Under the pieces are notes generated by a model. That model had not been told where the DNA came from and did no database searches. It saw nothing but the letters and a program-made list of their open reading frames with translations. 64,000 nt of DNA from a bacterium. Its GTDB lineage: Bacteria; Campylobacterota; Campylobacteria; Campylobacterales; Arcobacteraceae. Position numbers and translations under genes: made by a program. Location of the stretch: positions 1 through 64,000 of the forward strand of contig JAHIWE010000036.1 in assembly GCA_018816105.1 (NCBI GenBank). Reading direction: 5' to 3'. The first letter of the stretch is position 1. Every line of letters begins with the position of its first letter. Shown here in pieces: positions 1 through 11,657 of this stretch.

Positions 1-1
1 A

Positions 2-1060
2 GCCTCAAAATCTAAATCGTTAAAAGAAGCATATTGGTTATATTCAAATGAAACTTTCTTAGGAACAGATGTTCCTTGGAGTGCCTCAGTTGGAAGAAGA
101 CCTTCAACTGATGGATTACCTATAAATCTTAGAAATGACCAAAAAGAGAATTCTCCTTTATCTCATGTTGTTGATGTTGAGTTTGACGGTTTTTCATTTA
201 GATTTGATACTGAAGCAGCTACTGGATTTAGAGGTTCTTGGTTTAAGATTTGTGCAGGAAGAGGTTTAACAAATGCAAAACCAAGATTTGATATGTCAGG
301 GGCTGCATATGCTGCTGATGATACAAAAAATGTAGATGTAGACTTATTAGGAATCATCGCTGTTCCTTATGATGATGGGCAATACTCTATTCATACAAAT
401 TATGCAAAAGCTTGGAATTTAATTGGATTTGATCAAAACTCATTAAATTCTTATGGAGGAGCATATAGTAATTATTTAGCTGCACCAAGTGCAACAACTG
501 CTTATGATTTACAAATGGCAAATCCAGCATTTAAAGATGTTGGTGATATAGATTTTGCAACAATTTTATTCAAAACAGAAGGTATTGGAAATGGTATATC
601 TGATTATTTAGATAATACTGTATTTTTTGCTTCATTCGCTGCTAGTAAAACAAATCCTAATTCTTTAGGAATGTTAGGTTCAACTGATTCTGAAGTTGGA
701 ACTTCTGTTTGGTTAGGAATAAATGCTCCTTGTCCGTTAACTCCTGATGATGCAAAAATTGGATTAGAATGGAATAAAGGTAGTAAATACTGGAGATCTA
801 TGACTTATGGTGAAGATACATACGCAGGAAGTAAAATTGCAACTCGTGGTCAAGCATGGGAAGTTTATAGAACTCAGAAATTAACTGATGCTTTAAGTTT
901 TGGTCTTAGTTATGTATATATGAAATATGATTACACTGGTTCAAATTCATTTTTTGGAGCAGATGGTACACCTATGACAATGGCACAAGCTCAAGCAGCG
1001 GGACAAAATCCAGTTGAATCAGCACAAGATGTTAGAGCTTATATGAGATATAGATTCTAA
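2..1060 (+). CDS. Outer-membrane protein, DUF3373-like porin family (5' end truncated by window)
   Basis: Frame 2 is open from base 2 to the TAA at 1058-1060, so the ORF-track start at 293 is internal. Beta-barrel-like composition, ends in aromatic F (YMRYRF). Confidence 0.7.
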   Translation, partial: ASKSKSLKEAYWLYSNETFLGTDVPWSASVGRRPSTDGLPINLRNDQKENSPLSHVVDVEFDGFSFRFDTEAATGFRGSWFKICAGRGLTNAKPRFDMSGAAYAADDTKNVDVDLLGIIAVPYDDGQYSIHTNYAKAWNLIGFDQNSLNSYGGAYSNYLAAPSATTAYDLQMANPAFKDVGDIDFATILFKTEGIGNGISDYLDNTVFFASFAASKTNPNSLGMLGSTDSEVGTSVWLGINAPCPLTPDDAKIGLEWNKGSKYWRSMTYGEDTYAGSKIATRGQAWEVYRTQKLTDALSFGLSYVYMKYDYTGSNSFFGADGTPMTMAQAQAAGQNPVESAQDVRAYMRYRF

Positions 1061-1099
1061 TACAAAAATAAAAAGAGGTTTTCCTCTTTTTATCTTCTT

Positions 1100-1630
1100 T
1101 TATCTAAACGAATATCTATCAAATTTATAAATTACTTTTTCAGCTAATTCAATCATTTTTATATTTAACTCTTTAAACTCTTTATTTTTCATCTCTACTA
1201 GTAATTTATCATATACATTTGCATATGGATAAAGAATAAAGTATATATACTCTTTTGAACGTGATTCTTTATTTAGTTCTTTAAACCAAACAGCAAGCAG
1301 TGAAAAATATAACATAGATGGATTAAAAGCTTCGTTTTGTTTTAGCTCTTTTGATATTTCATTATTAATAAAATTATATCCGTCTAAAATAGCTTTAATT
1401 CGATAATGTTTTCTATTTTCTAAATAATACTTATCTGGCAAAGTTATATTTAAAATTTGTTTTAACATATCATTCCCAATATTATTAAAATTTTCAATAA
1501 TATCTTTATCAACGCCATATTTTTCTATATCAACACCATCTTTGTACGATAGAATCAAGTCTTTGCAAAATAACAATAAGCTTTCTGTTTTTATTTTTGA
1601 TAAGTTTAAAATCATAGGTAATTGTAACAA
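1100..1630 (-). CDS. Hypothetical protein (start may be internal Met, MILNLSK)
   Basis: 176 aa ORF, convergent with the upstream gene; no recognised domain. Confidence 0.55.
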   Translation of the reverse strand: MLQLPMILNLSKIKTESLLLFCKDLILSYKDGVDIEKYGVDKDIIENFNNIGNDMLKQILNITLPDKYYLENRKHYRIKAILDGYNFINNEISKELKQNEAFNPSMLYFSLLAVWFKELNKESRSKEYIYFILYPYANVYDKLLVEMKNKEFKELNIKMIELAEKVIYKFDRYSFR

Positions 1631-1725
1631 AATTTCTCTAAATTAACTTATATCTCATTAAGTTTAAGTCACTTTGAGGTAAAATAATCGTAATTTAATA
1701 AATAATTAAGAAAAAAAGGAATTTA

Positions 1726-3534
1726 TTGGAACCTATTGGTATATTAAAAGATGGTCAAGTCTATGACCTTCAAACTGCTCTGGCTTTAAATATCCAAGGA
1801 GAAGAGATTAAAGCTGATGATTCAAAAGAATCTTTAGATATTTTAAGACACTCTTGTGCTCACATGATGGCTCAAGCTATCAAAGAACTTTACCCTGAAG
1901 CAAAATTCTTCGTTGGACCTGTTGTAAAAGAAGGTTTTTACTATGATTTCAAAGTAGAAAGTAAAATCTCAGATGAAGATTTACCGACTATTGAAAAGAA
2001 AATGAAAGAAATCGCAGATAGAAAACTTCCTATTACTAGACATGAAACTACAAAAGAAGAGTTTTATGAAAAATTCAAAAATGATGAATTAAAACAAGCT
2101 GTTCTTAAAAATATCAAAGATGATACTTTAACTATATATAAACAAGGTGATTTTGAAGACTTATGTAGAGGTCCTCACTTACCAAATACTAGAATGATTA
2201 GATCTTTCAAATTAACAAGAGTAGCTGGTGCTTATCTTGGTGGTGATGAAAAAAATGAAATGATTACTAGAATATATGGTATTGCATTTTTTGATAAACA
2301 AGCTTTATTTGACTACTCTAAAATGATTGAAGAAGCAAAAAAAAGAGACCACAGAAAACTTGGGACTGAATTAGAACTATTTACGTTTAGCGATGATGTA
2401 GGTGCTGGTCTTCCAATGTGGCTACCAAATGGTGCAAGACTTAGATCTAAATTAGAGCATATCTTATATAAAGCACATAGAATGAGAGGTTATGAACCTG
2501 TTCGTGGTCCTGAGATATTAAAAGCAGAAATGTGGAAAATATCTGGTCACTATGCTAACTATAAAGAAAATATGTATTTTACTACTATTGATGAACAAGA
2601 ATATGGTATCAAACCTATGAACTGTGTTGGACATATTCAAATATTTAAAAACTCATTAGTATCATATAAAGACTTACCTAAAAAACTTTTTGAATATGGT
2701 GTTGTTCATAGACATGAAATGTCTGGAGCTATGCATGGATTATTTAGAGTAAGAGAGTTTACTCAAGATGATTCACATATTTTCTGTACACAAGATCAGA
2801 TAAAAGAAGTTATTTTTGAAGTTTTAGAGTTTGTTGATGCATTATTAAAAATGTTTGATTTCAAATATGAGATTGAAGTTTCTACAAAACCTGAAAAAGC
2901 TATTGGTGATGATATTTTCTGGGAAAAAACAACTGCTGGTATTATGGATGCTTTAAATGAGAAAAATATCTCTTATGGTATTGATGAAGGTGGAGGAGCA
3001 TTTTATGGTCCAAAAATCGACATTAAAATTCTTGATGCAATCGGTAGAAAATGGCAATGTGGAACAGTTCAAGTAGATATGAACTTACCTTCAAGATTTA
3101 ATGCTGAATTTATCAATGACAAGGGTGAAAAAGAGCAACCTGTAATGATTCATAGAGCGATTCTTGGTTCTTTTGAGAGATTTATTGGTATTTTAACTGA
3201 ACACTGTGCGGGTGAATTTCCATTTGCTATCGCACCTACTCAAGTAATTTTTGTTCCAATTGCTGATACTCATGTTGAGTATGCAAAACAGTTACAAAGA
3301 GAATTACAACAAAATGAAATGGATTCTAAAATCTTTGATATGAACGAAAGTTTAAACAAAAGAATTAGAATGGCGGAGAAACAAAGAGTTCCAATGATAG
3401 TTGTTATCGGTGATGAGGAAGTTGCTAATAAATCTGTGGCACTAAGAAACAGAAGAACAAGAGAACAATCAAATATGAGCAAAGATGAATTTATATCAAT
3501 GCTAAATGAAATAATTAAAGGAAGCGAAATTTGA
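1726..3534 (+). CDS. thrS: Threonyl-tRNA synthetase (TTG start)
   Basis: Motifs [48 protein letters not shown]; upstream SD-like AAAAAAGGAA. Confidence 0.97.
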   Translation: MEPIGILKDGQVYDLQTALALNIQGEEIKADDSKESLDILRHSCAHMMAQAIKELYPEAKFFVGPVVKEGFYYDFKVESKISDEDLPTIEKKMKEIADRKLPITRHETTKEEFYEKFKNDELKQAVLKNIKDDTLTIYKQGDFEDLCRGPHLPNTRMIRSFKLTRVAGAYLGGDEKNEMITRIYGIAFFDKQALFDYSKMIEEAKKRDHRKLGTELELFTFSDDVGAGLPMWLPNGARLRSKLEHILYKAHRMRGYEPVRGPEILKAEMWKISGHYANYKENMYFTTIDEQEYGIKPMNCVGHIQIFKNSLVSYKDLPKKLFEYGVVHRHEMSGAMHGLFRVREFTQDDSHIFCTQDQIKEVIFEVLEFVDALLKMFDFKYEIEVSTKPEKAIGDDIFWEKTTAGIMDALNEKNISYGIDEGGGAFYGPKIDIKILDAIGRKWQCGTVQVDMNLPSRFNAEFINDKGEKEQPVMIHRAILGSFERFIGILTEHCAGEFPFAIAPTQVIFVPIADTHVEYAKQLQRELQQNEMDSKIFDMNESLNKRIRMAEKQRVPMIVVIGDEEVANKSVALRNRRTREQSNMSKDEFISMLNEIIKGSEI

Positions 3535-4058
3535 GTAAAGATAAAAGAAAAGACGATGTAATCATGAACGAAATGATTACAGCAAAAGAGGTTAGATGTA
3601 CAAGTGATGAGGGAACTAATTATGGTATTATTAGTACTGCAGAAGCACTTAAAATTGCTGATGAGTTAGGTCTTGACTTAGTATTAATTGCTCCAGATGG
3701 AAAGCCTCCAGTTGCTAAAATTATGGATTATGGTAAATTCAGATACCAACAAGAAAAAAAGAAAAAAGAAGCTAAAAAAAATCAGAAAGTTATTGTTGTA
3801 AAAGAAATTAAACTTTCTGTTAAAATTGCTGAAAATGACGTTAGCTATAAAGTTAAACATGCAAGAGAATTCTTAGAAGAAGGGAATCATGTTAAGTTTA
3901 GAGTTTTTCTAAAAGGTAGAGAAATGGCTAATCCTCAAGCTGGTGTTGATGTTTTAAACAAAGTTTGGCCAATGATTGAAGATTTAGCTGTAATGGACAA
4001 AGAACCAAAACTAGAAGGAAGATACGTAAATATGATGGCTCTTCCTAAAAAAGACTAG
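3531..4058 (+). CDS. infC: Translation initiation factor IF-3 (TTG start, TTGA overlap with thrS stop)
   Basis: [36 protein letters not shown]; thrS-infC-rpmI-rplT order. Confidence 0.97.
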   Translation: MSKDKRKDDVIMNEMITAKEVRCTSDEGTNYGIISTAEALKIADELGLDLVLIAPDGKPPVAKIMDYGKFRYQQEKKKKEAKKNQKVIVVKEIKLSVKIAENDVSYKVKHAREFLEEGNHVKFRVFLKGREMANPQAGVDVLNKVWPMIEDLAVMDKEPKLEGRYVNMMALPKKD

Positions 4059-4212
4059 GACTTATAAGCATAAAGAAGAGAACTTTCTCTTCTTTACTCC
4101 CTAAAAACTATTTTTCAACTTTATTTAAAGTTAAGTTAATCAAAATTTAAGTATAATCCAAAACTTTTTCATATAATTTATGAAAACGCAAATTTATAAG
4201 GAGGATTCTTCA

Positions 4213-4410
4213 ATGCCAAAAATGAAAAGTGTTAGTGGCGCTTTAAAAAGATTTAAAGTGAAGAAAAACGGGTCAATTAAAAGAGGATCAGCTTTTAGAA
4301 GCCATATCTTAACTAAAATGACGCAAAAAAGAAAAAGAAATCTAAGAGGTCCTAAAACAGTTCACAAAACTGATGCTGGTAGGATTCTTGCAGCATTGTG
4401 TAAAGCGTAA
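4213..4410 (+). CDS. rpmI: 50S ribosomal protein L35 (start at 4213, not 4180)
   Basis: [55 protein letters not shown] at 4199-4205. Confidence 0.95.
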   Translation: MPKMKSVSGALKRFKVKKNGSIKRGSAFRSHILTKMTQKRKRNLRGPKTVHKTDAGRILAALCKA

Positions 4411-4513
4411 TTACTTAAATTTAAGTAATTTTTTGTCCCTCCATCAATGATGGAAAAGTTCAGCATTTGCTGACACCTTATTACAAAAATAATGGTAAAG
4501 AAAGGAAATATAT

Positions 4514-4870
4514 ATGCCTAGAGTTAAAACTGGTGTTGTTAGAAGAAGAAGACATAAGAAAGTATTAAAAGCTGCTAGAGGTTTCTTCAGTGGTAGAAGA
4601 AAACACTTTAGAAAAGCTAAAGAACAATTAGAAAGATCTTTAGTTTATGCTTTCAGAGATAGAAGACAGAAAAAAAGAGACATAAGAAAATTATGGATCA
4701 TAAGAATCAATGCAGCTTGTAGATTAAATGATATTAACTACTCAAGATTCATGAACGGATTAAAATTATCTGCAATTGAATTAGATAGAAAAATCTTAGC
4801 TGATATGGCTATGAATGATTCTGCTGCATTTGCATCATTAGTAGTAACTGCTAAAGCTGCACTAAAATAA
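4514..4870 (+). CDS. rplT: 50S ribosomal protein L20
   Basis: [38 protein letters not shown]. Confidence 0.98.
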   Translation: MPRVKTGVVRRRRHKKVLKAARGFFSGRRKHFRKAKEQLERSLVYAFRDRRQKKRDIRKLWIIRINAACRLNDINYSRFMNGLKLSAIELDRKILADMAMNDSAAFASLVVTAKAALK

Positions 4871-4884
4871 ATTTGCATAAACAC

Positions 4885-4922
4885 TAAAAAAGGCTAGAAG
4901 CAAATGCTTCTAGCCTTTTTTT
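4885..4922 (+). terminator. Rho-independent terminator after rplT
   Basis: AGGCTAGAAGC-aaat-GCTTCTAGCCT followed by a T run (stem 4891-4916). Confidence 0.9.
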
Positions 4923-4939
4923 ATGCCTTAGAATTGAAC

Positions 4940-6118
4940 TTAAGCTCCTAAAGGCTCATTAACTTCAATTTTACATTTCTCATCTTCACAAGTTATATTT
5001 GCATCAAAATATAAAATATCAGAAATATCAATATTATCTTTTTTCAATTTACTCCAAGCTTCGATAGATCTAGCACCAGCAGAACAATTAAATACTATCG
5101 TTTTTCCTTTTGGAAGTTTTTCAAATAGTTCTTTTGCAGTTAATTTATCAGCTTCAATATTTATTGAACCTTTGATATGACCTTTTTTAAAATCTTTTGC
5201 ACTTAAAACATTTACAATTTGAATATACTCAGGAACTTTATCTTCAAGAATTTGTGCTTTTAGCCATTCTCCATCAATACTTCCTTCATCTTCTCCTAAT
5301 TTAGCACCATTAGGTGTAAACTCTTTTTTCACTTTTACTTCAGATTTTACTTTTGCATTTGCATTGGCAGTTGTACCTAATCCAGCCTCTTTCCAAGCAG
5401 GAACTCCAGCTGCATAAACAGCAACATTTTTATAACCTATACTATATAATTTATTTGCAACAATATTTGATTTTTCACAAGTATATCCTGCACAAAATGT
5501 AACTATTTTTTCATTTTTATCAATAGGAAGTCTTCCAATTAATTTATCTAAATTAGTATCAGGAATAGATAAACTTCCAGGAATTGTTTCTTGAAAATAC
5601 TTAATCTGAGGTCTTGTATCTACAAGTAAAGCACTATTATTTTCTTGATATACTTTTACTACATTTGTACCAATTTCAAGATAACTTTTTTTAGCCCAAT
5701 CAGGTTCACCTGCTGAATAAACTTTTACATTTTTATGTCCATTTTTTTTCAATAGCTGAGCAACAATTGGACTTTTTTCACAATTATAACCTGCACAAAA
5801 AACAATTATTTCTTTATCTTTTGCTAAGTTTATTATTTGGTTATAATCATTTTCAAAGTTTGAATCTGTAATATTTAAACTAGAAGGAATTGTTCCTTTT
5901 TCATATTTTAAAGCAGGTCTAGCATCTATTAAAATTGCTTGTGCACCACCTCTAAATCCAATACCTACTTTCTTTTGTACGTAATCAAATTCTACTTGTT
6001 CTAAATTATGTTTTTTTATTAATTCAGCAATCTCAGGTGTGACATTATTTTCTTGAGCATAAGATTGACTTATTGTTAATAATGTAGCAAGTGCAAAACT
6101 ACTTAGTATTTTTTTCAT
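4940..6118 (-). CDS. Exported protein with three rhodanese-like domains
   Basis: Signal peptide MKKILSSFALATLLTISQSYAQ; three putative active-site Cys loops: CAGYNCEKS, CAGYTCEKS, CSAGARS. Confidence 0.85.
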   Translation of the reverse strand: MKKILSSFALATLLTISQSYAQENNVTPEIAELIKKHNLEQVEFDYVQKKVGIGFRGGAQAILIDARPALKYEKGTIPSSLNITDSNFENDYNQIINLAKDKEIIVFCAGYNCEKSPIVAQLLKKNGHKNVKVYSAGEPDWAKKSYLEIGTNVVKVYQENNSALLVDTRPQIKYFQETIPGSLSIPDTNLDKLIGRLPIDKNEKIVTFCAGYTCEKSNIVANKLYSIGYKNVAVYAAGVPAWKEAGLGTTANANAKVKSEVKVKKEFTPNGAKLGEDEGSIDGEWLKAQILEDKVPEYIQIVNVLSAKDFKKGHIKGSINIEADKLTAKELFEKLPKGKTIVFNCSAGARSIEAWSKLKKDNIDISDILYFDANITCEDEKCKIEVNEPLGA

Positions 6119-6120
6119 GA

Positions 6121-6339
6121 TTATTTCCTTTTAAATAGTTTGTATATTCCTCTTGGTATCAAAAATATTACATACACAACAGTAGCAAAAACTAATGGAT
6201 GAAAGATTCCCAATCCGTAAGCTGCTGAATTGGGGAAATTTTGCAAGTGTTGAATTGGATATTCTAAAAACTCTTTGTAATGAAAACCAATAGTTAAAAC
6301 CAAGGTAATCACTAAAAAGATAATCAATTCCTTCTTCAA
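6121..6339 (-). CDS. Small membrane protein
   Basis: 72 aa, two hydrophobic segments, between rhodanese and SQR-like genes on the same strand. Confidence 0.6.
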   Translation of the reverse strand: MKKELIIFLVITLVLTIGFHYKEFLEYPIQHLQNFPNSAAYGLGIFHPLVFATVVYVIFLIPRGIYKLFKRK

Positions 6340-6348
6340 AATAATTTC

Positions 6349-7815
6349 CTAAGCTTTTCCACTTAACATACCATATTGAGTCATTGGTTTTAACAGATAA
6401 ACTTTTAATAACCACCAAAGATATCTCTCTTGTGTAGGATCTAGTGGGAATGAAGGTGTTGGTTTTGCTGTCCAGTCAAATTCAGCTAACATAACTTTCC
6501 CAATATCCGTGATTAATGGACAAACAGTATATCCAGCATATTTAGCTGTCGGTTCTTTCCCTTCCATTACAGAAACTAAGTTATCAACTAAAACTTTATA
6601 TTGTTTTCTAACACTTCCACCTGTTTTTCCCATAGGAACAGCAGCAATATCACCTAAAGAAAAAATGTTTTTATATTTTACATGTTGGAGTGTTTCTTTA
6701 TTTACAGGAACCCAACCTTTTGCTGAACCAATTGCAGATTTTCCAATCTCATCTGGAGCTTTTTGAGGAGGTGTAATATGTAAAAAATCAAAAGGCACTT
6801 CAACATTTAAATGTTTTGTAACCATTTCATATTCTTCTAAATCTTTATCATAAGCACCTTTTTCTTGCCAATGTTTATCAAATATTGCAGTTTTTTTAGC
6901 TATATCAACACCAACTAAATTATGGTTGAAATTCCACTTCATATCTCTTGCAATAAATTGTTTTTCAATTGCATCAGCGTACTCTTTAACACCAAAAAGT
7001 TTTCCACCATCTGGATAAAAAGTTAATTCAGCATTTTCTCTTGCTCCAGCTTCTACTAATCTTGCATTTGTAAGATACATTACTTTTTTTGGAGCTCCCC
7101 CACATTTAATTGCAGTTGCAGGATCTGTAAATATACCTTTTACTTTTTGTCCACTTTTAGCTTTTTGAATAAACTTTTGCATTTGATCCCACATCGCAAC
7201 TGCTGAATCTATATTGTAAACAGATGTTACTCCTGAATCACCAAAAGTTTTAAGTATCTTAGAAGCATCTCCTGCTGTGTAAGCATCTCCTATTTCTTCT
7301 AATCCTTTAATAGATCCATAATCTAAAGTAATTCCAGCAGCAACAACTAAAAAATCATAGGTAAGTGTTTCCCCTGATTCTAAAGCTACACTATTAGATT
7401 CAGGATTAAAATCAATCGCTTTATCTTTAATAATGGTAACACCCTTAGGAACATACTCACTAGTATTATAATCAATATCAGCTTTTGTATAAATACCTGA
7501 TGCGATTAGTGTAGTTCCTGGCTGATATGATACTGATTTTGGATTTGGCTCAATGATAGTTATATCAGGATTTGATAATGTATTTGCAAGTCTAGCTGCT
7601 GTTGAGATTCCAGCTAATCCACCACCAATAATAAGAATCTTACCTGTAGCTTCGCTTGCTTTTAATTCAGTATTAGCTTGAGATTCAGTTCCTCCCATTA
7701 AATAAGCAGCACTGCCAAGTCCTGCTAGTTTAAAGGCTTCCCTTCTTGAAAGTCCAGATTTTTTTATTTCTGAATCAACTAGTTCTAATGCTTTGTCTAA
7801 TTCATTTTTTGCCAT
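6349..7815 (-). CDS. FAD-dependent oxidoreductase, sulfide:quinone reductase / FccB-like, with twin-arginine-type N-terminus
   Basis: Dinucleotide-binding GGGLAGISTAARL; redox Cys contexts IKCGGAPKK and YTVCPL; N-terminal SRREAFKLAGLGSAAYLMGG. Confidence 0.85.
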   Translation of the reverse strand: MAKNELDKALELVDSEIKKSGLSRREAFKLAGLGSAAYLMGGTESQANTELKASEATGKILIIGGGLAGISTAARLANTLSNPDITIIEPNPKSVSYQPGTTLIASGIYTKADIDYNTSEYVPKGVTIIKDKAIDFNPESNSVALESGETLTYDFLVVAAGITLDYGSIKGLEEIGDAYTAGDASKILKTFGDSGVTSVYNIDSAVAMWDQMQKFIQKAKSGQKVKGIFTDPATAIKCGGAPKKVMYLTNARLVEAGARENAELTFYPDGGKLFGVKEYADAIEKQFIARDMKWNFNHNLVGVDIAKKTAIFDKHWQEKGAYDKDLEEYEMVTKHLNVEVPFDFLHITPPQKAPDEIGKSAIGSAKGWVPVNKETLQHVKYKNIFSLGDIAAVPMGKTGGSVRKQYKVLVDNLVSVMEGKEPTAKYAGYTVCPLITDIGKVMLAEFDWTAKPTPSFPLDPTQERYLWWLLKVYLLKPMTQYGMLSGKA

Positions 7816-7897
7816 TTTGCTTCCTTTATTTATTATAATAAGTATAGCTTAAGGATAGCAAAAAAGAGATAATAACACACTTATATTTTAAGAGTAT

Positions 7898-8503
7898 TCA
7901 ATTATCATAATTATAATTTTTTCTTATATATTCAAGCGCATTTAAATAGTCATTTTTATTATTAATATTTATAAATTCATCGTTATTTTGGAATTCTATA
8001 ACTTTAAATTTATTATTTTTTATTAAGTAGCCGATTTTATGTATGTCATTTTCTATCATATTTTTAATAGTTGAACTTATATTAGACGAAAATACTCCAC
8101 ATAAATTATGTATTTTTTCTGTTTGTGCTACACAAATATCAACATCTTTTGATTCATCAATTAATTTTGAAATTGATTCTATAGAAACAAGTGGGGTATC
8201 AACAGTTATTATAAATACCTTTTGATTTTTCAATTTATCAAAAATAGTATTAAGTGCTAGAATTGGAGAAAATATATCTTTATTTTCATCTAAAATAAGT
8301 TCATTAGCACTTATAAAATCAAATTTATCTGTTTTTGAAGAGAGGTAAATATTTTTAAAATAAGGTTTTAATCTATCAAATTGATATTGAGTTAAAGAGT
8401 TAGAAAAAGAAAAAGGAAGAAGAGACTTATCTTCTCCCATTCTTGAGCTTTTACCTCCACATAAAATCACACAAGTAATTTCAAAGAATGGAGGATTTAA
8501 CAT
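7898..8503 (-). CDS. mobA: Molybdenum cofactor guanylyltransferase
   Basis: CVILCGGKSSRMGEDKSLLPF and VDTPLVS motifs. Confidence 0.88.
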   Translation of the reverse strand: MLNPPFFEITCVILCGGKSSRMGEDKSLLPFSFSNSLTQYQFDRLKPYFKNIYLSSKTDKFDFISANELILDENKDIFSPILALNTIFDKLKNQKVFIITVDTPLVSIESISKLIDESKDVDICVAQTEKIHNLCGVFSSNISSTIKNMIENDIHKIGYLIKNNKFKVIEFQNNDEFININNKNDYLNALEYIRKNYNYDN

Positions 8504-8504
8504 A

Positions 8505-9785
8505 TTATAAACTTCGAGGATCTGTAATATATCCAGAAATAGCAGATGCTGCTGCTACTGCACTATTTGCTAAATAAATTTTTGAGCTTCTTGAACCCAT
8601 TCTTCCAATAAAGTTTCTATTTGTTGTAGAAATACAAACTTCACCATCACCAAGAATTCCCATATATCCACCTAAACAGGCCCCACAAGTTGGATTAGAT
8701 ACAACAGCTCCTGCATCAACAAGAATATCAATATATCCAGCTTTTTGTGCATCTCTTAGGATTTTTTGAGTTCCTGGAGTTACAATAAGTCTTACATGAC
8801 GTGCAACTTTTTTACCTTCTAAAATTTCAGCTGCAACTTTAAAATCTGATAATCTACCATTTGTACAGCTTCCAATAAATACTTGATCAACTCTAATGTC
8901 ATCTACAACAGCTTGATTTACAGAATGACCATTTGATGGTAAAAATGGATATGCAATTACAGGATCTAAAGATGCTACATCAATTTCAATAACTTGACAA
9001 TATTTTGCATCATCATCAGAATAATGAATTTTTGGTTCTGCTCTTAATCCACCATTTAATTCAGCTGTTTTATCTAAGAACTCTTTTGTAACATCATCAT
9101 ATGCAACAATACCATTTTTAGCACCTGCTTCAATTGCCATATTACATAAAGAGAATCTATCATCCATACTTAAGTATTGAATTGTGTCACCAGTAAACTC
9201 TAAAGCTTTATATAAAGCTCCATCAACACCTAAAATTCTAATGATTTCTAAGATTAAATCTTTACCAGTTACATAATGACCTGGCTTACCTTTAAATATA
9301 ACTTTGATTGATTCAGGAACTTTAAACCAGTTACCACCTGTAATCATTCCAAAAGAGATATCTGTACTTCCCATACCTGTAGAAAATGCTCCAAGAGCAC
9401 CATGTGTACATGTGTGTGAATCTGCACCAATAATTACATCACCTGGCAATACTAAACCTTTTTCAGGTAAAAGTGCATGTTCAATTCCCATATCTTTTTC
9501 ATCAAAGAAATATTTTAAATCATGTTTCATTGCAAAATCTCTTGAGATCTTTGCTTGATTTGCTGATGCTATATCTTTTGCTGGAATAAAGTGATCAAGT
9601 ACAATAGCAAATCCTTCAGGATTCATTAATTTTTCAAAACCACCATCTTCAAATGCTTTAATAGAAATTGGTGTAGTAATATCATTTCCAATTACCATAT
9701 CAATTGAACTTCTAACTATCTCTCCAGCATATACTTCTTTACCAACATGCTCACTAAAAATTTTTTCTGTTATTGTTTGACCCAT
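8505..9785 (-). CDS. leuC: 3-isopropylmalate dehydratase large subunit
   Basis: GADSHTCTHGALGAFSTGMGSTD, GSCTNGRLSD, NPTCGACLGG aconitase-family Fe-S motifs. Confidence 0.93.
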   Translation of the reverse strand: MGQTITEKIFSEHVGKEVYAGEIVRSSIDMVIGNDITTPISIKAFEDGGFEKLMNPEGFAIVLDHFIPAKDIASANQAKISRDFAMKHDLKYFFDEKDMGIEHALLPEKGLVLPGDVIIGADSHTCTHGALGAFSTGMGSTDISFGMITGGNWFKVPESIKVIFKGKPGHYVTGKDLILEIIRILGVDGALYKALEFTGDTIQYLSMDDRFSLCNMAIEAGAKNGIVAYDDVTKEFLDKTAELNGGLRAEPKIHYSDDDAKYCQVIEIDVASLDPVIAYPFLPSNGHSVNQAVVDDIRVDQVFIGSCTNGRLSDFKVAAEILEGKKVARHVRLIVTPGTQKILRDAQKAGYIDILVDAGAVVSNPTCGACLGGYMGILGDGEVCISTTNRNFIGRMGSRSSKIYLANSAVAAASAISGYITDPRSL

Positions 9786-9852
9786 TTCAATTCTTCCTGT
9801 AATTTTCTAAAATTTCTTGGATTATAGCTAAATTTATTTTAAGCTACAAAAT

Positions 9853-10326
9853 TCAAGATTTAATCTGTTTTTTCTTTTTATCTTCTCTCATTTGTACTAT
9901 TTGTTTATAAATTATCAAGGCAACTGCTATATTTATAATCACATCTGCAATATTAAATATTGCAAATTTAAAACCATAATGCCAATAAAAATAATCAACA
10001 ACTCCACCATAAGTGAATCTATCTAAAATATTCGATAATCCACCTGCATACAATAGTGCTATTGGTAAATAATACTCTTCAAAAACATCTTTGTTTTTTA
10101 AAAGATATATTGTTCCTATTAATATTAATAAAAGTTGTATATATTTTAAATTGTGCTCTAAAAATGAAAACATAGAAAAAGCCACACCATAATTATATGC
10201 TAGTTTTAATGACATATAAGGTCCATCTACATCCCAAGCTAGATTTGCAAATCCATATTTAACAACTTGGTCTATTATAAAAATAGCAATAAATAAAGTT
10301 ATTGCTATTATTAGTTTTTTTTTCAT
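9853..10326 (-). CDS. lspA: Lipoprotein signal peptidase
   Basis: [37 protein letters not shown] motifs. Confidence 0.95.
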   Translation of the reverse strand: MKKKLIIAITLFIAIFIIDQVVKYGFANLAWDVDGPYMSLKLAYNYGVAFSMFSFLEHNLKYIQLLLILIGTIYLLKNKDVFEEYYLPIALLYAGGLSNILDRFTYGGVVDYFYWHYGFKFAIFNIADVIINIAVALIIYKQIVQMREDKKKKQIKS

Positions 10327-11657
10327 AATGCCTTTTTGAAAAAGGCAATTAAAGAGTCCATACCCTCTTCAACATCTTTTTTCTTTTTACCCTCTAGAAG
10401 TAATCTAATTTTATTTTCAGTTCCTGAATATCTAATTAAATCTCTCATTCCTTTTTCTCTAATAGGTTTTAAAATCGCTTCTAAACCTTCTAGTTTAGCT
10501 AATGGGATTTTTTCTGTAACTTTCATATTATGTAAAATTTGAGGATATAACTCAAATGGATTTAAAACTTCACTTGCTTTCTTCCCTGATTTTAAAACCA
10601 GTGCCAAAACTTGTAATGCAGATGCTAATCCATCTCCTGTTTTTGCAACATCAGAGAAAATAATATGTCCGCTTTGCTCTCCACCGAAATTAATACCTTT
10701 TTCTTTCATCACTTCAAGAACATATTTATCACCAACATCAGATCTAAATAATTCAATTTTCTCTTTTGCTAAATAATCTTCTAATGCTTTATTTGACATA
10801 ACAGTTGCTACACAACCTTTACCTTCAAGTAATTTCTCATCATTTAGATATTTACATAAAGCACCTATTAATTTATCACCATCAACAATTTCACCTTGGT
10901 CATCAACAACTACCAATCTATCAGCATCACCATCAAGTGCTAAACCAATATCTGCTCTATACTCTTTTACAAGCTTTGCCGTTGCTTCTGGATGCATTGC
11001 TCCACAATTTTCATTAATATTAAATCCATTTGGTTTATTATTAATTACAATTACATCAGCACCAAGCTCTTCTAAAATTGTAGGTCCAACTTTATAAGCT
11101 GCACCATTTGCACAATCAAGAACTATTCTTAATCCATGTAATGTTAAATCTTTTGGAAATGAACTTTTTATTGAAACAATATATCTTCCAATAACATCAT
11201 CAATTCTTTTTGAAGCTCCGATATTTCTACCTGTTACTTGCTCACCAATCATTAAATCATTGTCATTAAATATTTTCTCAATCTCTTTTTCACAAGATAC
11301 ACTTAACTTATTTCCATGATTATCAAAAAATTTAATACCATTATCTTCATAAGGATTATGAGAGGCAGAAATCATAATTCCTGCATCACATCTCATTGAT
11401 TCTGTTAAATATGCGATTGCGGGTGTTGGCATTGGACCAATTTGAATAACATCATAACCTACAGCTGTTAATCCACTCACAAGTGCATTTTCAATCATAT
11501 AACCACTTCTTCTAGTGTCTTTCCCTACAAGAATCTTCTTTGTAGTTGAATGTTTTCTAAAATAAATCCCTGCAGCCTTAGCTAATTTTAGTACAGTCAT
11601 TGCATCTAAAAAATCACCAGCTTTCCCTCTAACTCCATCAGTTCCGAATAGTTTCAT
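10323..11657 (-). CDS. glmM: Phosphoglucosamine mutase
   Basis: [47 protein letters not shown]. Confidence 0.97.
   Translation of the reverse strand: MKLFGTDGVRGKAGDFLDAMTVLKLAKAAGIYFRKHSTTKKILVGKDTRRSGYMIENALVSGLTAVGYDVIQIGPMPTPAIAYLTESMRCDAGIMISASHNPYEDNGIKFFDNHGNKLSVSCEKEIEKIFNDNDLMIGEQVTGRNIGASKRIDDVIGRYIVSIKSSFPKDLTLHGLRIVLDCANGAAYKVGPTILEELGADVIVINNKPNGFNINENCGAMHPEATAKLVKEYRADIGLALDGDADRLVVVDDQGEIVDGDKLIGALCKYLNDEKLLEGKGCVATVMSNKALEDYLAKEKIELFRSDVGDKYVLEVMKEKGINFGGEQSGHIIFSDVAKTGDGLASALQVLALVLKSGKKASEVLNPFELYPQILHNMKVTEKIPLAKLEGLEAILKPIREKGMRDLIRYSGTENKIRLLLEGKKKKDVEEGMDSLIAFFKKAL

Noticed and set aside
4180-4212. N-terminal extension of rpmI ([11 protein letters not shown])
   Set aside because: SD AAGGAGG lies inside it and L35 homology starts at MPKMKS, so 4213 is the start.
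6131-6418. 95-aa minus-strand ORF overlapping the small membrane protein and SQR-like gene
   Set aside because: Out-of-frame shadow of two well-supported genes; no coherent protein pattern.
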